64,000 nucleotides of DNA. Source: Microbacter sp. GSS18. Its GTDB lineage: Bacteria; Actinomycetota; Actinomycetes; Actinomycetales; Microbacteriaceae. The translations under genes and the position numbers were made by a program. A model generated the notes under the pieces. That model was given only the letters and a program-made list of their open reading frames with translations. It was not told where the DNA came from and did no database searches. How positions within the stretch are numbered: position 1 is the first letter of the stretch; every line of letters starts with the position of its first letter. The stretch lies in assembly GCA_029319145.1 (NCBI GenBank), contig CP119753.1, forward strand, positions 2,542,001 to 2,606,000, written 5' to 3'. This document shows positions 1 through 7,614 of this stretch, piece after piece.

Positions 1-383
1 TCGGAGGCGATGGGCATCGCGGTTGTGACACCGTGGAGCAGCAGTTGCGCGAATGCGTATCGCCGCATCATGGCGCGTTCGCCGCTTGTGAGCACGTGCT
101 GTCGCTCGGGGTCGGCGGCATGCCGCGACGACCACTGCAGTCTGCGGGCGTCGGATGGAGAGTGCCACGAATCGAGGATGGCGTGGTCGATGTCACTCAG
201 TGCATCCAGATCTATGAATCCTGGCAGAAGCACAGCATCGCCCAAGTCGATGTCGACATCCTCGCCGCGCGATGGACGGACTTCCGCGATCTGGTCGCCG
301 GCGACGATGACGTCGCCGTTCTCCAGCATGCGGTGCTCGCCATCCTCGTGGGTAAGCACCCAACGTGCGCGCACGACCGTCAT
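1..383 (-). CDS. Amidohydrolase (TRZ/ATZ-like), N-terminal part, cut by window edge
   Basis: The minus strand is open from an ATG at 383 to the first base, giving about 127 residues with no stop, so the 3' end lies outside the window. The frame reads MTVVRARWVLTHEDG and later LLPGFIDLDALSDIDHA, which is the N-terminal composite domain and entry to the TIM barrel of metal-dependent amidohydrolases (chlorohydrolase/guanine-deaminase-like class). Its ATG overlaps the stop of the upstream amidohydrolase by ATGA, so the two are translationally coupled. Codons such as TTG, CTT, CCA and ATA are frequent, unlike genes further right. The substrate is unknown; context suggests a second step on an amino- or oxo-heterocycle. 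Confidence 0.75.
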   Translation of the reverse strand, partial: MTVVRARWVLTHEDGEHRMLENGDVIVAGDQIAEVRPSRGEDVDIDLGDAVLLPGFIDLDALSDIDHAILDSWHSPSDARRLQWSSRHAADPERQHVLTSGERAMMRRYAFAQLLLHGVTTAMPIAS

Positions 384-1585
384 CGGAGCGATCCCTTGTC
401 CGCGACGACGCGCCCCTCGTGGATAACTGTGCGGTCGGTCGGACGATCCATGACAGCCGACGTCGCTGTCTCCGCGTCAAGCAGCACGAAGTCGGCGGCA
501 TCCCCAACCCCGAACCCGCGTTCCGGACCCGTTGGCGTATCGGAGTCGATCACCGCTGCGCCACCGAGCGTCGCCGACAGCAGCGCGCCCTCGATGTGTT
601 CGTCGCGACGCATCCCATTGGTGTAGGCCAGCATCCACGTGCGTTCGAGCATGTCCGTGTTCCCGTACGGCGACCAGTAGTCACGCTGTCCGTCCTGACC
701 GAGACCGAAGCGGATTCCATACTCGGCGATCTCCAAGAATGGCAGTGGTGATCGACCCGCGGGCGCCACAGTGGTGAGGGCGATGTCCAGTTCGGCGAGG
801 TCTTCCAGGACTTGCTGTCGGGCCACGTTCGGCAGATCCGCGAGGAAGAAGGCGTGCGCGATGGTCACCCGTGACCGATAGTCCAGCGCACGCACCCGCT
901 CGATGATCTTCCGCGCCGTGAAGAGCCCCAGCTCTCCCGGCTCGTGAAGATGGATGTCGACCCGCGCATGATGGCGCTCCGCGAGCTCGAACACGATGTC
1001 GAGGTGCTGCCGCGGGTCGCCATCCAAGGCGCACGGGTCGATCCCGCCGACGATGTCGGCGCCGCTTCGCAGCCCGGCTTCCATCAGTGCGGGAACCCCC
1101 GGCTCGAGAAGGAGCCCTGCCTGCGGGAATGCGACGATCTCGACCCGGCTGCGTAGGGCGTGCTCGTCGCGCGCGGCGAGGACACCCTCAAGGCGCTCGA
1201 GGCGACAGTCCGCATCGACCTGAGCATACGAACGCGCCCGAGTCATCCCGTTCGCAATGGCGCGCCCCAGGGTCTCTGTCGCGCGATCAGCGACCGAGGC
1301 TTCCGCAGAACGCCAGTTGGCGCGGTCGTTCATGATCTGATTCCAGATCGGCCCCGGTTCAGCCGAGTGCGGCCGGAACGGAAGACCTATGCGCGTCGAG
1401 TCCAGGTGAACGTGCGCATCGGTGAACGAAGGGACGATGATCCGACCGGCTCCATCGACATCGACATCACTACGCGCGGCCGATACGTCATGAGGCTTGA
1501 TCTCGACCACACGTCCATCGCGAACGGAGATGTCGCGGGCAGCGCCTCCCCATGGTCGAGCATTCCAGATGGTGATGTCTGACAT
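380..1585 (-). CDS. Amidohydrolase of the cytosine-deaminase / AtzC-like class
   Basis: This 401-residue protein carries the amidohydrolase metal-site pattern: TDAHVHLD near residue 55, VDIHLHE mid-protein, IAHAFF, and GQDGQRDYWSPYGN with the metal-binding Asp. Family members deaminate or dealkylaminate pyrimidine- or triazine-like rings (cytosine deaminase, isopropylammelide hydrolase). ATG 1585 is chosen because GGAG lies 6 nt upstream and the protein then begins MSDITIWNARPWGG, the usual N-terminus; longer frames run into non-coding sequence. It lies downstream of the ring-opening hydrolase gene on the same strand and overlaps the next amidohydrolase. A GTATAC box abuts its ribosome binding site. 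The exact substrate cannot be decided from sequence. Confidence 0.85.
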   Translation of the reverse strand: MSDITIWNARPWGGAARDISVRDGRVVEIKPHDVSAARSDVDVDGAGRIIVPSFTDAHVHLDSTRIGLPFRPHSAEPGPIWNQIMNDRANWRSAEASVADRATETLGRAIANGMTRARSYAQVDADCRLERLEGVLAARDEHALRSRVEIVAFPQAGLLLEPGVPALMEAGLRSGADIVGGIDPCALDGDPRQHLDIVFELAERHHARVDIHLHEPGELGLFTARKIIERVRALDYRSRVTIAHAFFLADLPNVARQQVLEDLAELDIALTTVAPAGRSPLPFLEIAEYGIRFGLGQDGQRDYWSPYGNTDMLERTWMLAYTNGMRRDEHIEGALLSATLGGAAVIDSDTPTGPERGFGVGDAADFVLLDAETATSAVMDRPTDRTVIHEGRVVADKGSLR

Positions 1586-1818
1586 TCCAGCTCCGTATAC
1601 AGTTTCTCGTTCAGTTCGATGGTCTACGGAAGAATAGGGCACGAATGTTGCGCGCTTGTATACAGATCCGCCATCACGTCGCCCTCGACGAGCGATCCGC
1701 CGAATCCCTGCAGTCCCGATGAGGACCCGGGGCCGCGAGCGACGCAGCCGCTGTGTGGCATGCGCGCCAGATAGCGCCAATCGAGCGGTTGGAGGGGTTC
1801 GCTTTCCTCACGACCGGC
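1586..1818 (-). promoter_or_regulatory. Leader with two GTATAC palindromic boxes 63 bp apart
   Basis: This 233-bp gap upstream of the 380-1585 gene holds GTATAC at 1595-1600 (context CCGTATACAGTT) and 1658-1663 (context CTTGTATACAGATC). The proximal copy directly precedes the GGAG ribosome binding site. TGTATACA-type palindromes are typical of GntR-family operators (established for several FadR/HutC members). That a GntR-like repressor acts here is inference, because no such gene is in the window. Confidence 0.5.
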
Positions 1819-2961
1819 TCAATCGCCGACGTCGACGATGACCGCGAGAGTTCCACCTCCAGGCGGCCCCTGATGGGTCGCCGATCCCGAGATGTAGATG
1901 AGATTGTCCTGCAGGTGTCCCGCGAACATGCCAGCGACTGCCGCCTTGACTTCGTTGCCGTAGTTGCGGTTCTCGACAACCTGGCGACGTCCGCGCAACT
2001 GTGGCGCTGGTCCTGGACCGACCTTCACGTAGACCGCGACCACGCGAGCCCGGTCGGCGTCACTCAGTGGCTCCTCCCCCACATCCAGTCCAGCTCGGCG
2101 TATCGCGCGGGCGAGGGCCCCGACGTCGAGGAAGTCGGCGATGACCGCATGCCCCACCCGAAGCCGTCCCGGCGCGCCAGACGCGTTGCCGAATGCGATG
2201 ACCTGTGTGTGCGGCCCATCTCCACCCACCGGTTCCCACTCGTTGGCGGAGAAGGAAGCCTTGCCCGACCAAAGATCGAAGTCACGTGCGACTGCATCGT
2301 CGTCGGGGACGACCAGTCCGTCCAACGCGACCGCGGCAGCAAGTCCCGCGCCGCCGCTCGTCTTGCGGAACAGTGCCTCGTCGTCGAGCTCGCGCACGTC
2401 TTGTCCGGAAGCTCGGGCTGCGCGCAATTGTTCACGCGGAACGTAATACGCCTTGCCGAGCAGGTACTCGACCTCGTGGGGCTGCATTCCACCGTTCGTG
2501 ATGGCCGCACGCATCGCCGCCACGTTCTCCTCGATGGTGCGTGCTCGCCCGGTCCACTCAGGCTGCATGATCGCCGACCGTGCAGTGCCGATCGCCAACC
2601 GTGATCCCGAGTGGGTGGTCGCAGGTGCGCTCCTGCCCGTATAGACGACGACGTGTGGCGTGAGAATGCCGACGCCCCCCGCTGTAAAGGACATTGGGAT
2701 GGCGGCTATCTGCTCGGCAGTGCGAGTACCGCGCTCGAGCAGGAGCCGCCTCAGCGCACGATCGGCGTCGACCCTCGACGTCTCGCCCGGTTCGGTGCCC
2801 TCGGTCTTTCCCGTCACAGCGACGACGTCGTCAAGGCTGAGAGCGCCATCCCGGTGCATCTTCTCCAGGGCGGCGACATCGGTGGTGTGGTCGAGCGTGA
2901 CGCGCACTGCGTCGATCGCAACGGATTCGCGGAGGGATTCGGGCGCAATGGACTGACTCAC
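1819..2961 (-). CDS. Ring-opening amidohydrolase (cyanuric acid amidohydrolase / barbiturase family)
   Basis: The 380-residue length fits the AtzD/TrzD/barbiturase family (about 360-380), which opens cyclic diamide rings using three Ser-Lys dyads. The three repeats show GKTEG (Lys52), YLLGKAYYVP (Lys170) and YVKVGPG (Lys313), and the third repeat keeps ISGSATHQGPPGGG (Ser360). The first repeat has FTAGGVG, where relatives I know have SGGTEG, and the second has KTSGGAG in place of ASSG. It is therefore a divergent member whose substrate may not be cyanuric acid or barbiturate. ATG 2961 gives a normal N-terminus. It is probably co-expressed or co-regulated with the two amidohydrolases downstream, because matching GTATAC box pairs precede both. 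Confidence 0.85.
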   Translation of the reverse strand: MSQSIAPESLRESVAIDAVRVTLDHTTDVAALEKMHRDGALSLDDVVAVTGKTEGTEPGETSRVDADRALRRLLLERGTRTAEQIAAIPMSFTAGGVGILTPHVVVYTGRSAPATTHSGSRLAIGTARSAIMQPEWTGRARTIEENVAAMRAAITNGGMQPHEVEYLLGKAYYVPREQLRAARASGQDVRELDDEALFRKTSGGAGLAAAVALDGLVVPDDDAVARDFDLWSGKASFSANEWEPVGGDGPHTQVIAFGNASGAPGRLRVGHAVIADFLDVGALARAIRRAGLDVGEEPLSDADRARVVAVYVKVGPGPAPQLRGRRQVVENRNYGNEVKAAVAGMFAGHLQDNLIYISGSATHQGPPGGGTLAVIVDVGD

Positions 2962-3264
2962 TCTGGGACGGTAACGCCCCGGAGTGTCCTGGAGATTTCG
3001 AACCGTCTCTGATTCCCTGCTCCACGTGTTCGGCGCATTGCATCCGTGTTGCGAAACAATGAAATGCGCCAGCAGGAAGCACCAACCGGCTCAATCTGTA
3101 TACCGAAGTAGGGCGATATGCCTTCGGGGCCAGCGCTGGAAAGCACTCGTCGAGTGATCTGTATACGAACTGCACCTGCCTGCTCGACGGGATCACCAGG
3201 GTTCACGTTGCACGATCGCGGAAGTACAGCCCCCGGTGAATCGCATGTGCGGTGGAGCGTCGTC
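2962..3264 (-). promoter_or_regulatory. Gene-free leader of the ring-opening hydrolase with two GTATAC boxes
   Basis: No convincing gene is visible in these 303 bases. GTATAC occurs at 3098-3103 (ATCTGTATACCGAAG) and 3161-3166 (ATCTGTATACGAAC). They are again exactly 63 bp apart, as in the leader of the neighbouring amidohydrolase. The flanks share ATCTGTATAC, as does the reverse complement of the 1658 copy. I read them as operators for the 2961 gene; the promoter hexamers are not clear. Confidence 0.5.
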
Positions 3265-3900
3265 TCAGGTACCGCAGCCGCGGGGACATCGAGAGGCTCG
3301 ACCGAGGGCGCCGAGAATCATGCTCCCGGTCGCGATGAGCGTCACGAACAGCGCCGTGCCGCCGACGAACGAGGCGCCGAGCTGACCAATGGTCGCCTTC
3401 CAGGTCAGGCCGAACAGACCGTTGATCGCGTGGAGGATGGCGAAAAGGGAGGTCGAGAACATCCACACGGCTGCGAGGGACCAGCCCGCCTGCTGTGCGC
3501 CGACGACGAGAATTCCGCGCGCAAGGAGCTCTTCGGCCGCGCCGACCACCAGGGCCGCAGCCGCGAGGATGACGACGCGGCGCGCGCCCAGCCCACGGAG
3601 ATCGGCGCGGGCTACGGTCACGACACCGACGACCAACCAGAGCAGCGGCACAACGACCGCCCACGCGGGTCCGGTCGGCTCCTGAGTGAGGACGTCAGGC
3701 CACCAGCCGAGGACGGTGGTGGCGACGCCAAGGCCGAAGAGCCCCAGCCCGATCGGGATGATGATGCCGCGGGTCAGGGTGCGGCTGCTGTCCGCGATAC
3801 GCGGATAGTCGACGCGATTCGCCTTCCACAGCGCAGCGACCAACGCCACGTAGGCGACGAAGATGGCAACGGTCATGAGCGCGGGCAGTGTGTCGGTCAT
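3265..3900 (-). pseudogene. CPBP-family intramembrane metalloprotease, C-terminally truncated
   Basis: The hydrophobic 211-residue product has CPBP (Rce1/Abi-like) motif 1, EELLARG, and motif 2, FAILHAING, in adjacent membrane segments, so it is a member of this membrane protease family. The start at ATG 3900 has AAGGA about 7 nt upstream. The third family motif, a His followed a few residues later by Asn or Asp in the last helix, is missing. After TLIATGSMI the frame ends in a polar, Arg- and Cys-rich tail (RASRCPRGCGT) that looks non-native. The break falls where sequence character changes toward the ring-hydrolase cluster. The gene is probably inactivated, or makes a shortened product. Confidence 0.6.
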
Positions 3901-4188
3901 CGGGGTCCTTGCATCGCGGTCGCCGTTCGGGAGGAGGCGCCCTGCGAGGGCCAGGCGGCTCGGCCGGTTCACGCCCCTCGGCGACGATCGCCGCTTCGAG
4001 CGGCAACTCGAATGCTACTCATGACGTTCGGCCGCGAAGAGGCACCCCGACTCGCCAAGCCCCGGGATGAGGATCAAGGTCGGTCGGTCCAAGGGGCGGG
4101 TGCGAAAGACCGGGCAGCGCATCGGCGCCGACCATAGTCTGAGCGGAGTCCGCTGAGAACGTGCAGCGCGCGTGAGGAGAACGACGAG

Positions 4189-4755
4189 ATGAGACCACTT
4201 CGGTACGCGATCAACGTCACGCTCGACGGCTGCGTCCATCATGAGGAGGGCCTGCCTCCCGATGAGGAGTCGATGCGCTTCTGGACTGCTGAGATGGGTC
4301 TCGCCGATGCGCTGCTGTTCGGCCGCACGACCTACGAGATGATGGAGTCCGCCTGGCGGCAGCCGGCCACGGGAACGTGGCCCGACTGGATGAGGGAGTG
4401 GGAGATCCCGTTCGCCGAGACCATCGACCGGGCGAAGAAGTATGTGGCGTCGAGCAGGCTCGGAGCGGTCGATTGGAACGCCGAACTGGTGCGAGATGAC
4501 CTGGGGTCAGCGGTGCGTAGGCTCAAGAAGGAACCAGGCGAGGGCCTGTTCGTAGGCGGCGTGACGCTCCCGCAGGCGTTGGCAGATCTGGGACTGATCG
4601 ACGAGTACGTGTTCGTCGTGCAGCCGATCATCGCGGGGCACGGGCCGACACTGCTCGCCGGGCTGCGCGAGCGCATTCAGCTCGAGCTCGTTGATCGCCA
4701 CGACTTCCAGTCGGGGGTGGCCGTTCTGCGCTACCGACCCAGAGACAATGCGTGA
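4189..4755 (+). CDS. Dihydrofolate-reductase-like protein (RibD C-terminal fold)
   Basis: The 188-residue protein begins LRYAINVTLDGCVHHEE and contains ADALLFGRTTYEMMESAW, GEGLFVGGVTLPQALADLGLIDEY and a PIIAGHGPTLL segment. This is the layout of the DHFR-like/RibD-C reductases (YyaP/YwjB type). Such proteins bind NADPH; their substrates are mostly unknown. GAGGAG at 4174-4179 supports ATG 4189. It stands alone, divergent from the CPBP remnant across a 288-bp gap in which I see no other gene. The family call is firm, the cellular role is not. Confidence 0.85.
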   Translation: MRPLRYAINVTLDGCVHHEEGLPPDEESMRFWTAEMGLADALLFGRTTYEMMESAWRQPATGTWPDWMREWEIPFAETIDRAKKYVASSRLGAVDWNAELVRDDLGSAVRRLKKEPGEGLFVGGVTLPQALADLGLIDEYVFVVQPIIAGHGPTLLAGLRERIQLELVDRHDFQSGVAVLRYRPRDNA

Positions 4756-4981
4756 CTCGCGACGTGTCGCCGGCGTGACGCCCAACCGGCACCAAGCCAT
4801 CGAAGACATCCCGATTCAGCATCGCTCGAGAGCCTGCTGTGGCCGGCCCGCACAAGAGCATCTACCGCGCGCTTCCCGCAACGTACGCAACCAGGGCCGA
4901 TCGAGCACTGCCCGGTGGGGGATCGCACGCGGCGCCTTGATGAGCTTCGGAGCGTTCGACGGGGCGGTCTCCACATCCGCA

Positions 4982-5018
4982 TTGACATGCAAGTAGACAC
5001 TTGCCTATTCTGACGGTG
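4982..5018 (+). promoter_or_regulatory. Leaderless promoter with embedded ArsR operator
   Basis: TTGACA at 4982-4987 and TATTCT at 5006-5011 are separated by 18 bp, and the GTG start of the ArsR gene lies 7 bp after the -10, so transcription should begin at or next to the start codon. Between the two hexamers is a perfect inverted repeat, GCAAGT at 4989-4994 and ACTTGC at 4999-5004, with a 4-bp spacer. This is a good candidate for the autoregulatory operator. Confidence 0.65.
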
Positions 5019-5296
5019 TGGGAGACGTCTATCAGGCGCTCGCAGATTCGACCCGACGGCTCATCCTCGATGAGTTGACGGACCAGGACGGTCAGAGCCT
5101 GTTCGAGCTGTGCGGGCGGCTGGCGATGCGGCACGGCATCACGTCGACGCGTCAGGCGATATCCCAGCACCTGGCGGTCCTCGAGCAGGCGGGGCTCGTG
5201 AGCTCGCAGCGAACCGGGCGCACGAAGATCCACCACATCCACTCCGAGCCCCTGCGCGCGATCGTCGAGCGCTGGACTCCCGACCCGAAGGACTGA
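5018..5296 (+). CDS. ArsR/SmtB-family transcriptional regulator
   Basis: This 92-residue winged-helix protein starts VYQALADSTRRLILDEL and contains the recognition region STRQAISQHLAVLEQAGLV followed by the wing RTGRTKIHHI. That is the ArsR layout used in two-gene units with small enzymes. No metal-binding CxC pair is visible in helix 3, so it is probably not a metal sensor. It starts with GTG, apparently on a leaderless transcript, and its stop lies 3 bp before the VOC gene. The most likely role is repression of itself and that neighbour. Confidence 0.88.
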   Translation: MGDVYQALADSTRRLILDELTDQDGQSLFELCGRLAMRHGITSTRQAISQHLAVLEQAGLVSSQRTGRTKIHHIHSEPLRAIVERWTPDPKD

Positions 5297-5299
5297 CAC

Positions 5300-5692
5300 A
5301 TGGGCATCCGCATCAGCGTGACGAGCGTCTTCGTCGACGACCAGGCCAAGGCACTCGAGTTCTACACGGACAAGCTCGGCTTCGTCCCCAAGAGAGACAT
5401 TCCCCTCGGCGAGTTCCGCTGGCTCACGCTTGTCGGGCCGGGCGAACCCGACGGCACAGAGCTGCTGCTCGAGCCCGACCAGCACCCTGCCGCGAAGGCA
5501 TACACCGCCGCGCTCGCTGCGGACGGCATCCCTTCCGCCTCGTTCGCCGTCGACGACGTCACCGCCGTGCATGCCGACCTCTCCGCCCGAGGTGTGCAGT
5601 TCACGCAGAAGCCGACCGCGATGGGCCCGATGGTCACCGCGGTCCTGGACGACACGTGCGGGAACCTCATCCAGCTCACCAGCCCGGCCTGA
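5300..5692 (+). CDS. VOC-superfamily (glyoxalase/bleomycin-resistance-like) protein
   Basis: The 130-residue protein has the two beta-alpha-beta-beta-beta modules of the VOC fold. The first is ISVTSVFVDDQAKALEFYTDKLGF and the second is SASFAVDDVTAVHADLSARG, ending GNLIQLTSP where the metal-ligand Glu often sits (here Gln). Family members isomerise, cleave or bind small electrophiles or antibiotics. It lies 3 bp after the ArsR gene and is surely co-transcribed, so the regulator probably senses whatever this enzyme acts on. The substrate is unknown. Confidence 0.85.
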   Translation: MGIRISVTSVFVDDQAKALEFYTDKLGFVPKRDIPLGEFRWLTLVGPGEPDGTELLLEPDQHPAAKAYTAALAADGIPSASFAVDDVTAVHADLSARGVQFTQKPTAMGPMVTAVLDDTCGNLIQLTSPA

Positions 5693-5754
5693 ACTTCAGC
5701 CCCTGCGCGCAGCACGGCCGCTCGGATCGCTCGCCGCTGACGCCGCGCTATCCA

Positions 5755-6918
5755 TCACCCGTCCCGTGCCGCTCTGGGGCCGGCGCGCAGCCGCTCGGCC
5801 TGCCGCACCAGGTGCTCCTGTTCGAGGCTGCTCGTTGCGCGGCGCGCCGCCTCCGCGTACTCAGCGGCCGCCGTATCCCGCTCGCCCGCCCGTTCGTGCA
5901 GGTAGGCGCGCGCTGCGTAGATGCGCGGAACGTCGTCGGAGATCCCGGCGAGCGCGGCGAGTCCGGCGTGCGGGCCGTCGGCCTCGCCGATCGCGACCGC
6001 CCGATTCAGTCGGATCACCGGCGAGTCGCCGAGGGCGAGCAGCTCGTCGTACCACTCCACGATCTGAACCCAGTCCGTCTCGGGCGCCGTGGGCGCGTCG
6101 GCGTGGAGCGCGGCGATCGCCGCCTGCGCCTGATACTGCCCGAGCCGGTCACGGGCGAGAGCAGACTGGAGGACCTCGACGCCCTCGGCGATCGCGGCGG
6201 CGTCCCACCCGGCGCGATCCTGTGCGGAAAGGGGCACGAGCCGCCCGTCGACGATCCGCGTCGGCCGCCGCGCGTGATGAAGGAGCATCAGCGCGAGAAG
6301 CCCGTGGGCTTCGGGCTCGTCGATGAGAGCGACCAGCTGCCGGGTCACCCGGATGGCTTCAGCGGCGAGATCGATCTCGCCCGAGTAGCCCTCGTTGAAC
6401 AGCAGATAGAGCACACGCAGCACCCGTGACAGGTCGCCGGGCTGATCGAGGGGGACGCCGGCGAGCCGCTGCTTCGCACGGCTGATGCGCTGAGCCATCG
6501 TCGCCTCGGGCACCAGGAAGGCATCCGCGATCTGCCGCGTCGTCAAGCCCGCGACGGCGCGGAGGGTGAGGGCGGTCGCCGATGTCGAAGTGAGTAGCGG
6601 GTGGGTGCAGAGGAAGTACAGGGCGAGCGTGTCGTCGCGGTGCGGCACCGGACCCGGCTCAGCCTCAGCCGCGAGGCGCGCCTCACGTGCGACGCGGGCC
6701 CCGTCGCTGCGCACCTGGTCGAGGAACACGCGCCAGGCCACGGTGACGAGCCAGGCGCGCAGGTCGCGGACGCCCTCGAGATCGGTTCGATCCAGCGCGC
6801 GGACGAGCGCGGTCTGGACGGCATCCTCGGCCGACGTGAAGTCCGCGCCGCGCCGGACGAGGATGCCGACCGCCTCGGGGATCGCGCGACGCAGCGCCGC
6901 GACATCCGCCCCGGTCAT
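5755..6918 (-). CDS. ECF42-type sigma factor with C-terminal DUF6596/TPR-like extension
   Basis: The 387-residue product begins with a sigma-70 region 2 (AEDAVQTALVRALDR, RAWLVTVAWRVFLDQVR). Region 4 follows with LRAVAGLTTRQIADAFLVPEATMAQRISRAKQRL, and then a long helical C-terminal part that includes FNEGYSG and ends in TPR-like helices. This long-tailed architecture is that of the ECF42 group, which typically sits beside DGPF/YCII proteins and has no anti-sigma factor. Exactly that partner lies upstream and overlaps by one base (TGATG). The ATG at 6918 is fixed by this overlap. It probably directs transcription of its own operon. Confidence 0.9.
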   Translation of the reverse strand: MTGADVAALRRAIPEAVGILVRRGADFTSAEDAVQTALVRALDRTDLEGVRDLRAWLVTVAWRVFLDQVRSDGARVAREARLAAEAEPGPVPHRDDTLALYFLCTHPLLTSTSATALTLRAVAGLTTRQIADAFLVPEATMAQRISRAKQRLAGVPLDQPGDLSRVLRVLYLLFNEGYSGEIDLAAEAIRVTRQLVALIDEPEAHGLLALMLLHHARRPTRIVDGRLVPLSAQDRAGWDAAAIAEGVEVLQSALARDRLGQYQAQAAIAALHADAPTAPETDWVQIVEWYDELLALGDSPVIRLNRAVAIGEADGPHAGLAALAGISDDVPRIYAARAYLHERAGERDTAAAEYAEAARRATSSLEQEHLVRQAERLRAGPRAARDG

Positions 6919-7322
6919 CACGCGTCTGCGGGCGCGGCGCTCATCACCTCGCGCAACTCGAGCCACTCGCCGAGCGGCGCCCCGCCGGCCCACGGCGCGG
7001 CCGACAGCTCGGAAGCGAGTTCGAGCGCCCGCTCGTACGAGTCGACGTCGATCATCATCCAGCCGGCGATGAGGTCCTTCGTCTCGGCGAACGGGCCGTC
7101 GACGACAGGAGGACGCCCCTCCCCGTCGAAGCGAACCCACGCGCCGCCCATCGAGAGCCCCTCGGATGAGACCAGTTCGCCCGTGGCGATGAGGCGCTGT
7201 TCCATGTCGTGCATGTACTGGATGTGCGCCGACCACTCCTCGGGCGCGAGCTGGTCCATCGGGACGGGGTTCGCCGCCGGGCGTCCGCCGCGGTAGTGCT
7301 TCAGCATCAGATACTTGGCCAT
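6918..7322 (-). CDS. YCII/DGPF-domain protein, partner of ECF42 sigma factor
   Basis: This 134-residue YCII-related protein begins AKYLMLKHYRGG and carries the family hallmark DGPFAETKDLIAGWMMIDVDS. A GGAGG motif just upstream supports ATG 7322; the longer frame is non-coding in character. DGPF proteins form compact alpha-beta barrels, are repeatedly found with ECF42 sigma factors and have been proposed as part of that signalling unit. The gene is first in the pair, and its TGA shares a base with the sigma-factor ATG. The 7323-7614 stretch upstream shows no gene. Confidence 0.88.
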   Translation of the reverse strand: MAKYLMLKHYRGGRPAANPVPMDQLAPEEWSAHIQYMHDMEQRLIATGELVSSEGLSMGGAWVRFDGEGRPPVVDGPFAETKDLIAGWMMIDVDSYERALELASELSAAPWAGGAPLGEWLELREVMSAAPADA

Positions 7323-7614
7323 GTCAGCCTCCGGTTCGGTGCGGCCCATTCTGACCGCTTCACAGAGGAGACGGAACCGGCCTCGCGTTCTCGACATCGG
7401 TCGCCGAAGCGGGAACCCACCGCCGCCCGTTGACGACACCTCGAGGTGGCGCGGCCGCTCGAGGATCGTGCCGGACGTGCGCCTCATCGGCGAGGTCGTG
7501 TGACGGTGAACCGGCTGCTACCGTCCCCCGCACGGGGTGTGCATGCACCAGTCGCCGGATCTCGACGACTCACGGATGCGACCGGTCCGAGGACGGCGAT
7601 CGCGCCCCTGCCGC

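Noticed and set aside
1..2961. A classical atrazine or cyanuric acid degradation cluster (atz genes)
   Set aside because: The ring-opening enzyme is divergent at two Ser sites and no AtzE/AtzF-type amidase or allophanate hydrolase is visible, so the specific pathway name is not justified.
5110..6429. A 439-residue plus-strand frame spanning the ArsR, VOC and sigma-factor genes
   Set aside because: It crosses the stop and start of two well-defined genes and has shadow composition.
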